Assembly (NCBI GenBank): GCA_050742975.1
Contig: JBOGDQ010000250.1
Coordinates: 1 to 12,183, forward strand
Source: JBDTGE01 sp050742975
Lineage (GTDB): Bacteria; Actinomycetota; Actinomycetes; Mycobacteriales; Jatrophihabitantaceae
Length of the DNA: 12,183 nucleotides
Direction of reading: 5' to 3'
Part shown: one piece after another, positions 6,836 to 12,183 of the stretch
Position numbering within the stretch: position 1 is the first letter of the stretch
Layout of the letters: every line of letters begins with the position of its first letter
Translations under genes and position numbers: made by a program
The notes under the pieces: model-generated
What the model was told of the DNA's origin: nothing
What the model saw: only the letters and a program-made list of their open reading frames with translations
Database searches by the model: none

Positions 6836-8261
6836 GTCGCCGGCTGTACAGCAGGACGCGCGTGCTCTCCAGTGGCGCCAGCGCGCGAGCACCGCCGCCA
6901 CGTGACCGCCCGCCGCCCGTCGACCTGGCAGCACGCATCGCGGACTCGGCCTGCCCGAGCAGGGCGGCGGCATCGACGGCGTCAGCATCGACGGTGTCGT
7001 CGGCGAGGATGGCGATGCCGATGTTGGCGCGGGCGAGTGCGCCGTTCGCTGCCCTGGGCTTGTCGCGGCCGAGGGCGGTGCCGATGCGCTGGGCGACCGC
7101 CTGGGCGTTCTCCGGGGTCAGCTCCTCCAGCGCGATCGCGAACGTCGTGTCGTCCAGCCGACCGACGACGTCCTCGGGGCGCAACGTCGAACGAAGCCGC
7201 TGGCCCAGACTCGCGATCAGCTCGGCACTGCGGCCCGGGTCGGAGGCGCCGGCGGCGAACTCGCCGAGGTCGCACACCAGGACGGCGCCGGTGGTGGCGT
7301 TGCGCCGTGCTCGCTCGAGCGTGCTGCCGATCTCCTCGGTGAGCGCGACCTGGTTGAGCAGGCCGGTGACCGGGTCCTGGCGAGCGGCGAACTCCGCCTC
7401 GGGGCGGTCTCGCTCGCGCAGCTCCTCGATGTGGGCCAGTGCGTGCAGCGGCTTGCCGTCGTCGTCGAACACCGGCGTCGTCGTCACCTGCACCCAGGTG
7501 CTGCCCCCGCTCGCGTGCAGGTACCGGGCACGTAGCCGCGACGGCGTACGACGGCCACCGGCAGCGCGACGCAGCGCCGAGCTGATCGGACCGCGGTCCT
7601 CCGGGTGGGTCAGCTCGATGACCGACATCGACGACAGCCGGCCGGCCGAGTAGCCGGTGATCCGGCACAGCGCGTCGTTCACGCGCAGGAAGCGGCCGGT
7701 GTCGTGGTCGGCCAGGCTCATCATCGACATGCCGATCGGTGCCTCGTCGAACGCTGCCCGCAGGACGCGTTCGGTGAGCTCCAGGGTGTCGCGCTCGGCG
7801 ACGAACTGGTCATGTTCACGACGCAGCCGCTCGAGGATCCGGATGTGCTCGATGGCCAGACCGCTCTGGAACGCGAGCAGATCGATCCGCTGCGCCTGGC
7901 TCTCCGCCGCGCGGTCGTCCTGCTCTCCGCCCGCCGCGCACCCGCGCGTCGACAGGGTCGCCACGATCCGGCCCGATCGATCGCGTGCCTCACGCGTCGT
8001 CTCGGCCTCCGCGCCGGTTCGTTGCCAGGGCAGCCGACCGCGAGCGGGATGGGCAGTAGCCGCGTCACCGGAACCGGCCCGCGCCCGGCACTGCACGGAG
8101 CCGTCGGGACGCAGCACGCAGACCCGCGCATCGGCAACCTCGGCGACCGCGACGAGCGCATCGGCCAGCTCCCGGGCCACCTCCTCGGCGGTCCCGGCAG
8201 CGCAGATCCGCTCGAGGCGCGTCTGCAGCTCGAAGCAACGATCGGCGATCTCGTCGGTCAT
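6825..8261 (-). CDS. GAF-PAS-GGDEF sensor protein with a degenerate GGDEF domain
   Basis: 478 residues, soluble, with no membrane segment. Order: a GAF-like sensor (about 8-145), a short coiled linker (145-165), a PAS/PAC domain (163-283: FDEAPIGMSMMSL, FLRVNDALCRITGY, VIELTHPEDR, WVQVTTTPVFDDDG), then a GGDEF-like domain (about 294-447) opening with DPVTGLLNQVAL. The signature is broken: after R368-L369 the five GGDEF positions read DDTTF (370-374), so the metal- and GTP-binding acids and glycines are gone. The metal-binding DxD/DGF region is also altered (CDLGEFAAGASDPGR). Diguanylate cyclase activity is therefore unlikely; such domains often serve as GTP- or c-di-GMP-sensing or dimerising modules. 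No EAL domain follows. ATG 8261 was preferred over GTG 8315 because AAGGAAG lies 6 bases upstream and homology starts there. A possible -10, TACGCT, lies at 8345-8340 on the minus strand. Confidence 0.82.
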   Translation of the reverse strand: MTDEIADRCFELQTRLERICAAGTAEEVARELADALVAVAEVADARVCVLRPDGSVQCRARAGSGDAATAHPARGRLPWQRTGAEAETTREARDRSGRIVATLSTRGCAAGGEQDDRAAESQAQRIDLLAFQSGLAIEHIRILERLRREHDQFVAERDTLELTERVLRAAFDEAPIGMSMMSLADHDTGRFLRVNDALCRITGYSAGRLSSMSVIELTHPEDRGPISSALRRAAGGRRTPSRLRARYLHASGGSTWVQVTTTPVFDDDGKPLHALAHIEELRERDRPEAEFAARQDPVTGLLNQVALTEEIGSTLERARRNATTGAVLVCDLGEFAAGASDPGRSAELIASLGQRLRSTLRPEDVVGRLDDTTFAIALEELTPENAQAVAQRIGTALGRDKPRAANGALARANIGIAILADDTVDADAVDAAALLGQAESAMRAARSTGGGRSRGGGARALAPLESTRVLLYSRRPGR

Positions 8262-8529
8262 GCCTGCTTCCTTCGGGTCCGTCCGAACCCGGCTCGTGTC
8301 TGGGCCAGCTCGCACCCACAGACCCCCGACCGTCCGCTAAGCGTACTTCTCACCCCGATCGGGCGCGTATGTCCAGGACGTCACGGCTTGTCGCGCCGCC
8401 GTGACCGGCGCACGACGGTGCTCGTCCGGCCGCACCGCGACGTTTGGCACCGGCCCAAAACCGGGTACGCGATCGGTGACGCATCGGTGCACACTGGAAG
8501 TCCGGCCCGGGCAAGCGAGGTGACGTGGC

Positions 8530-9327
8530 ATGTGGAGCAAGCACAGCCGTTCGATCGAGATCCTCCCGCTGCTGTCGCGAGGAAAGCACCTGAGCCCACG
8601 TCAGGGTGCGTGCTTCATGGAGTTCGCGTCCTACCTGGCCGGTGAGCGGTGGAGCGATCATCCCGCCTGCACCCACCCGCTGCTCGCCTCGCTGGCCCGC
8701 CGGGTGAACGACCACATCGACGACCGGCGGCGGCAGGAGCTGCTCGAGCTGGTGCCGGAGGTGATCGGCCTGACCAGTTCGGACCTGCACGTCGACCTCG
8801 CGATCGCGCTGCGGGCCGCGCGGACGGCGTTGCCGGTCGTGGCCGAGGAGCGGCAGTCGGTGATGGCTGTCGCGGTGCTGAACTGCGAGCGGCTGCTGGC
8901 CGACCTCGAGCACCGACCGGGTTCGCCGCTGAGCCGTCAGAGCCGCGACGCGCTCGACAGCGCGCCTGGTGCAGCCGCGTGGGCGCAGCGCCAGTACCGG
9001 CACGTCCGCACGTCCAAGCGGGTGTTCCGTCATCAGACCGCTCCCGCCATCGTCGCGTGCGCCGTCGATTCGGTGGCGCAGGCCTGCGCGCCGGACCCGG
9101 ATCGGCTGCTGCACGACCTGCTGGCCGGAGCCGTCGCAGACTGCCGCCTGTACTGCTCGCCCGACGCGACCGCTCCCCCGACCGGTCGAGCTACGGCACC
9201 GGTCCCGCCGGCCTCACTGTGCAGCCTTGGGCCGCCAGATGCCGAATCGGTTGCCCTGAGGATCGACCAGATGGGCGAACTCGATCGCTCCGTTGTCGAC
9301 GAACGGGACGACCACGCTCGCGCCTAG
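8530..9327 (+). CDS. Conserved actinobacterial protein of unknown function
   Basis: 265 residues. The N-terminal segment around residues 16-75 (SRGKHLSPRQGACFMEF, LAGERWSDHPACTHPLLA, VNDHIDDRR, LVPEVIGL) matches from memory a conserved group of actinobacterial hypothetical proteins; no function is known to me. The rest is helix-rich and Arg/Ala-rich, with several Cys and His residues (C28, C47, H45, C118), so metal binding is possible but unproven. No signal peptide or membrane segment is seen. ATG 8530 follows GAGGTG with a normal spacer. The last 37 residues or so (from about 229) are encoded by sequence antisense to the end of the downstream VOC gene and read like low-quality antisense translation, so the original stop may have been lost. 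It diverges from the GGDEF-like gene across 268 bases. Confidence 0.72.
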   Translation: MWSKHSRSIEILPLLSRGKHLSPRQGACFMEFASYLAGERWSDHPACTHPLLASLARRVNDHIDDRRRQELLELVPEVIGLTSSDLHVDLAIALRAARTALPVVAEERQSVMAVAVLNCERLLADLEHRPGSPLSRQSRDALDSAPGAAAWAQRQYRHVRTSKRVFRHQTAPAIVACAVDSVAQACAPDPDRLLHDLLAGAVADCRLYCSPDATAPPTGRATAPVPPASLCSLGPPDAESVALRIDQMGELDRSVVDERDDHARA

Positions 9328-9564
9328 TGCCTGGGCGCGCTCGATCGCCGTGGACACGTCCTCGACCTGGACGTAGAAGATCGCCCAGCTCGCTCCGCCC
9401 ATTTGTGAGGTGTCCCAGAGTCCACCGCGGTCGCCGTTGACCATGCTGTACCGCGCCGGCGCCGAGGGCTCCCCGACCGTCCAGCCGAACAGCTCGCCGT
9501 AGAACGCCTTGGCTGCCTCCGGCTCCGGGGAGCCGATCTCGAAATAGTTCACGTCGTTCGCCAT
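9214..9564 (-). CDS. VOC-superfamily (glyoxalase/bleomycin-resistance-like) protein
   Basis: 116 residues, the size of a single VOC domain with two beta-alpha-beta3 units. It begins NYFEIGSPEPEAAKAFYGELFGWTV, the usual first unit, and the second unit contains FYVQVEDVSTAIERAQALGA and ends AHLVDPQGNRFGIWRP. The F8/E9 and D101-P-x-G-N region resemble the metal- and ligand-binding positions of the superfamily. VOC proteins include glyoxalases, dioxygenases and antibiotic-binding proteins, and the substrate cannot be told here. ATG 9564 has GGAGGT five bases upstream. It lies 41 bases after terC on the same strand, so co-transcription is possible. Its 3' end overlaps the convergent 8530-9327 gene by 114 bases. 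Confidence 0.82.
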   Translation of the reverse strand: MANDVNYFEIGSPEPEAAKAFYGELFGWTVGEPSAPARYSMVNGDRGGLWDTSQMGGASWAIFYVQVEDVSTAIERAQALGASVVVPFVDNGAIEFAHLVDPQGNRFGIWRPKAAQ

Positions 9565-9605
9565 GCCGACCTCCGTGGGTTTCGTGATTCGACTGCCTGC
9601 GCACG

Positions 9606-10547
9606 CTAGCCGCCGCGTCCGACAGGGCGCAGGCTGAGCACGATCGCGACCGTGAGCGTGGCGATGATGACGGCGAGGCTGAGCAGCGAGGGGATCTCGG
9701 GGATCGCGGTGCTGATCGTTTCGTGGCCGGCCTGCAGGAACAGTTTCGCGCCGATGAACGCCAGGATGAACGCGAGGGCCTTGCCGAGGTGGTGGAAGCG
9801 GTCGAGCATGCCGGCGAGCAGGAAGTACAGCGCTCGCAGGCCGAGAATCGCGAAGGCGTTGGAGGAGTAGACGATGAACGCGTCGTCGCTGACGGCCAGG
9901 ACGGCGGGCACGGAGTCGACGGCGAAGACGATGTCGGCGGCCTCGATCGCGGCGACGACCGCGAGCAGTGGGGTGCCGACCCGCTTGCCTGCTTCGGTCA
10001 CGAAGAACCTGGTGCCGTGGTACTCGTCGGTGATCGGGATCAGTTTGCGCAGCAGCCGCACGGACAGGCTCCTGCCCGGGTCCATGCTGTCCTCGTCGCC
10101 GCCGCGCAGCAGCTTGATCGCGCTCCACAGCAGGATGGCGCCGAAGACGAACAGCACGGCGGTGAAGCGGGTGACGATGGCGACGCCGGCGGCGAGGAAG
10201 ATGCCGCGGAACAGCAGCGCCCCGAGCACGCCGAAGAACAGCACCCGGTGCTGGTAGGCACGTGGCACCTTGAAGTAGGCGAAGATCAGGGCGAACACGA
10301 ACAGGTTGTCCACCGATAGGCTCTTCTCCAGCAGCCACGCGGTGGTGAAGTCGACGGCCGGGCAGGTACCGAGGGTCAGGCCGAGCACGAGCGCGAAGAT
10401 CAGCGACACGCCGACCCATACGCCGGACCAGGCGGCGGCCTCGCGGAAGCCGATGACGTGCGCGCCGCGATGCGCCAGCAGGTCCACCGCCAGCATGACG
10501 AGCACGATCGCGGCGAACGCGGCCCAGGCCCACAGCGGGACGGTCAT
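9606..10547 (-). CDS. terC: TerC/Alx-family integral membrane protein
   Basis: 313 residues with about eight to nine hydrophobic transmembrane segments. TerC hallmarks are the acidic membrane motifs EKSLSVDNLFVFALIF (E74, D80) and IEAADIVFAVDSVPAVLAVS (E202, D205, D211), plus the cytoplasmic loop PITDEYHGTRFFV around 171-183. TerC family members are associated with tellurite resistance and, in Alx/MeeF-type proteins, with Mn2+ export and metalation of secreted proteins. The conserved acids suggest divalent metal handling in the cytoplasmic membrane. No other ter genes (terD, terZ) are nearby, so a metal-export role is likelier than a tellurite operon; this is inference. ATG 10547 is preceded by a G-rich stretch (GGGGGGA) at suitable spacing. 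I did not find the Mn2+-sensing yybP-ykoY riboswitch signature in the 185 bases upstream. Confidence 0.88.
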   Translation of the reverse strand: MTVPLWAWAAFAAIVLVMLAVDLLAHRGAHVIGFREAAAWSGVWVGVSLIFALVLGLTLGTCPAVDFTTAWLLEKSLSVDNLFVFALIFAYFKVPRAYQHRVLFFGVLGALLFRGIFLAAGVAIVTRFTAVLFVFGAILLWSAIKLLRGGDEDSMDPGRSLSVRLLRKLIPITDEYHGTRFFVTEAGKRVGTPLLAVVAAIEAADIVFAVDSVPAVLAVSDDAFIVYSSNAFAILGLRALYFLLAGMLDRFHHLGKALAFILAFIGAKLFLQAGHETISTAIPEIPSLLSLAVIIATLTVAIVLSLRPVGRGG

Positions 10548-10615
10548 CGCCGTCCCCCCGGGGCCGGGTCAGGTGTGCGGACGAGCCAGCTGGTCATGGT
10601 CGGCTCCGAGCTGTC

Positions 10616-10639
10616 GGGGACGTGGTCACGGTCGTCCCC
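10616..10639. repeat. Inverted repeat upstream of terC
   Basis: A perfect 7-bp stem (10616-10622 with 10633-10639, GGGGACG/CGTCCCC) flanks a ten-base centre containing GTCAC. It lies about 70 bases upstream of the terC start, in the gap after the broken PucR-type gene. It may be an operator for terC or a terminator for the regulator; the sequence does not decide. Confidence 0.35.
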
Positions 10640-10732
10640 ATCAACGGTGCCGGGCACGGTAGCGGCGGGCGCGGTCCGATCCCGGCCAGGTTCGAGCCCT
10701 ACCGCTTGCTGCTTTCCGGCAACGTCGCCGGC

Positions 10733-11557
10733 CTATCCGAGCGCGATGGCGGGCCAGCCGAGCAGCTTCGCGCCGAGTACCGCCGCGTGCAGGGTGAATC
10801 GTGACGTCGAGACGCTCGGGTCCAGTCCGGTCAGCCGCTGCACCCGATCGAGGCGGTAGGTGACCGCTCGGACGGACAGGTGCATCCCGCGCGCTGCCCC
10901 CGCCGCGTTGCCGCCGGCGTCGAAGTAGGCGGCCAGCGTGTCCAGCAGCGGCTGCGCGCCACCGCGGGCGCGTTCCAGCGGTCCCAGCACGACGGTGACC
11001 AGTTCGATGATCGCGGCGCGATCGCGCAGCAGCACCTGGTACACCAGCAGGTCCGCGGCGAACAGCACCGGCTCGCGGCGGCCGAGCTTGGCGGCCAGCC
11101 CGAGCGCGTTCTGCGCTTCGTCATAGGAGGCCAGGACACCGGCCGCACCGGGTCCGGACCGGCCGACGCCGATCTGCCATGCACCGACGTCGGCCCGCCG
11201 GCGTAGATCCACGCCCTGATCGGCTCCCGGTGCGGCGAGCGTGTCGCGCAAGGACCGGACCAGATCGTTGATCGACTCGGTCGACGGCGTGGCGATGATG
11301 ACGACCAGCCGCCCGTCCTTGCTCGCCACCAGCGCCTCGCCGCCGCCCGCCCGGTCCTGAACCGCCCGCTCCAGCACGCTCATCAGTGGCGTGCCGTCGG
11401 TGAAGGGCCTGTCGGCGCGCACCACGGCGACGGCATGCGGCCCGGCCAGCTCCAACCCGAACCCGGCCGCGCGCTCCAGCAGACCGGCCACATCGGCCGC
11501 ACCGGACAGCAGATCGTCGATGAACTCCCGCCGCGCGGACTCGTGCTCCCGGATCAG
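10733..11557 (-). pseudogene. C-terminal part of a broken PucR/CdaR-type transcriptional regulator
   Basis: The frame reads about 274 codons from CTG 11557 to TAG 10733. It opens with the family linker HESARREFIDDLLSG, continues with a GGDEF-like/CdaR middle domain (from GLLERAAGFGLELAGPHAVAVV) and ends in the PucR-type helix-turn-helix (PLLDTLAAYFDAGGNAAGAA, then LSVRAVTYRLDRVQRLTGL). These regulators need an N-terminal sensor region ahead of that linker. Here it is missing, and the start of the gene lies in another frame (stub at 11554-11712), separated by a deletion of probably 70-100 residues judged against remembered homologues. A GTG at 11491 could start a 252-residue product, but it lies within the conserved domain and has no ribosome-binding site. 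The HTH itself is intact, so a truncated DNA-binding protein cannot be excluded. Its former target may have been terC or gdx beside it. Confidence 0.7.
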
Positions 11558-11712
11558 GCCGCGACCGCTCCGGTGAGGACGGTCAGGAAATCTCCGAGCA
11601 GGTCCTGATCCACGCCGCCTGCGTCGGCCGCCGCGTCCGCTGCCACCTGCCGTAGCACGTCATCGGGCACGTTCGGGTTCGAACGCGGGGAAGCACTGCG
11701 TGATCGCTGCAT
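11554..11712 (-). pseudogene. N-terminal stub of the same PucR/CdaR-type regulator
   Basis: From ATG 11712, backed by GGAAGG eight bases upstream, 52 residues are read. VPDDVLRQVAADAAADAGG and VDQDLLGDFLTVLTGAVAA match the opening helices of actinobacterial PucR-type proteins. It then hits TGA at 11554-11556, just where homologues continue with the sensor domain. The TGA overlaps the first codon of the continuing regulator frame, so the two parts abut but are out of frame. It is divergent from gdx, with 131 bases between the starts. Confidence 0.65.
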
Positions 11713-11749
11713 CGAACCATCCTTCCGGAAGCCGGCAGATCCGGCCGCC

Positions 11750-11759
11750 GGACCGGTCC
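11750..11759. repeat. 10-base palindrome between the regulator stub and gdx
   Basis: GGACCGGTCC is a perfect palindrome in the 131-base divergent gap. It might be an operator for either gene, but short GC palindromes are frequent by chance at this base composition. Confidence 0.2.
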
Positions 11760-11843
11760 CGGAAACGGCATCGCCTGCCGGGATCGGGACTGGCATCGTC
11801 GAGGGCATCCACGGACACCCGATTGCCCGAAGCGGAGGTAAGG

Positions 11844-12167
11844 ATGGCTTGGCTCCTGCTGATCGTCGCCGGCCTGTTCGAGACCGGATTCGCGATCTGC
11901 CTCAAACTCAGCCACGGACTCACACGCGTCGGTCCGACCGTGCTGTTCGCCCTGTTCGCTCTCGCCAGCTTCGCCCTGCTCACCATCGCCCTCAAGCACC
12001 TCGAGGTCGGCCCGGCCTACGCCGCATGGACCGGCATCGGCGCTGCCGGCGCGGTCGCGATCGGCATGATCTGGCTCGGCGAGGCCACGAGCACCCTCAA
12101 ACTCGTATCCATCGCACTCGTGCTCGCCGGCGTCATCGGCCTGCAACTCAGCGGCGGCGGGCACTGA
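11844..12167 (+). CDS. gdx: SMR-family guanidinium exporter (Gdx/SugE)
   Basis: 107 residues with four transmembrane helices, the standard length of a small multidrug resistance protein. E13, the membrane glutamate that binds H+ and substrate, is in LIVAGLFETGFAICLK. The third helix reads AYAAWTGIGAAGAV; WTGIGA marks the SugE/Gdx branch, where EmrE-type multidrug pumps have WSGLG. This places the protein among guanidinium/H+ antiporters working as antiparallel dimers in the cytoplasmic membrane. ATG 11844 has GGAGGT four bases upstream; longer in-frame starts (from 11700) have no homology. Many gdx genes follow a guanidine riboswitch, but I see no guanidine-I, -II or -III signature in the 130 bases upstream. 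It is a single gene with no second SMR subunit beside it, in line with a homodimer. Confidence 0.88.
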   Translation: MAWLLLIVAGLFETGFAICLKLSHGLTRVGPTVLFALFALASFALLTIALKHLEVGPAYAAWTGIGAAGAVAIGMIWLGEATSTLKLVSIALVLAGVIGLQLSGGGH

Positions 12168-12183
12168 TCCGCCGCCCGGTCGC

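Noticed and set aside
8262..8315. GTG 8315 start for the GAF-PAS-GGDEF protein
   Set aside because: The added residues are not domain-like and ATG 8261 has AAGGAAG at suitable spacing.
9214..10533. 439-codon minus-strand frame joining the terC region to the VOC gene
   Set aside because: Its N-terminal part is an out-of-frame reading of terC; the real VOC protein starts at ATG 9564 behind GGAGGT.
10548..10732. yybP-ykoY manganese riboswitch or terC RNA motif upstream of terC
   Set aside because: The conserved GGGGAGUA-type core is not present on the minus strand; only an unassigned inverted repeat is seen.
11713..11843. Guanidine riboswitch upstream of gdx
   Set aside because: None of the conserved blocks I know for guanidine-I, -II or -III are recognisable, although ACGG occurs by chance.
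1..12183. CRISPR arrays, tRNA or rRNA genes, transposases, integrases
   Set aside because: No regularly spaced repeats, cloverleaf patterns or recognisable mobile-element proteins were seen on either strand by eye.

Overview
The window is very GC-rich DNA with GTG starts, purine-rich ribosome-binding sites, apparent leaderless transcripts and actinobacterial protein families (a VapBC pair, a short C2H2 zinc-finger protein, a PucR/CdaR-type regulator, 67K-type SppA). It most likely comes from a high-GC actinomycete chromosome; I cannot name the genus.

Layout. (1) Bases 1-3130 look like an accessory block: a VapB/VapC toxin-antitoxin pair (33-685), a gene-free stretch of about 320 bases that could fold into a structured leader RNA (about 741-965), and a 705-residue SNF2-family helicase-like ATPase (1005-3122). 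(2) Just after the helicase stop lies a perfect 12-base palindrome. On the opposite strand is a 28-codon remnant of a glyoxalase-like (VOC) gene, cut off where the helicase side begins, so this is a probable recombination scar. (3) Bases 3365-5280 hold a minus-strand pair, zinc-finger protein then SppA protease. (4) dgdA (5455-6795, plus) encodes a clear 2,2-dialkylglycine decarboxylase. It converges on a GAF-PAS-GGDEF protein (6825-8261, minus) whose GGDEF motif is destroyed; a strong hairpin lies at the junction. (5) An uncharacterised actinobacterial protein (8530-9327, plus) runs tail-to-tail into a small VOC protein (9214-9564, minus), overlapping it by 114 bases. A TerC-family membrane protein (9606-10547, minus) lies upstream of the VOC gene. 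(6) A PucR/CdaR-type regulator is broken into an N-terminal stub and a frame-shifted C-terminal part with the middle deleted (10733-11712). It is divergent from gdx/sugE, an SMR-family guanidinium exporter (11844-12167).

Most of the window right of 3365 is ordinary housekeeping or accessory chromosome without one shared pathway. The two points most worth follow-up are the possible structured RNA ahead of the lone SNF2 ATPase beside a toxin-antitoxin pair, and the two gene remnants (VOC stub, split PucR) that record recent deletions or insertions. No tRNA, rRNA, CRISPR array, transposase or integrase was recognised.
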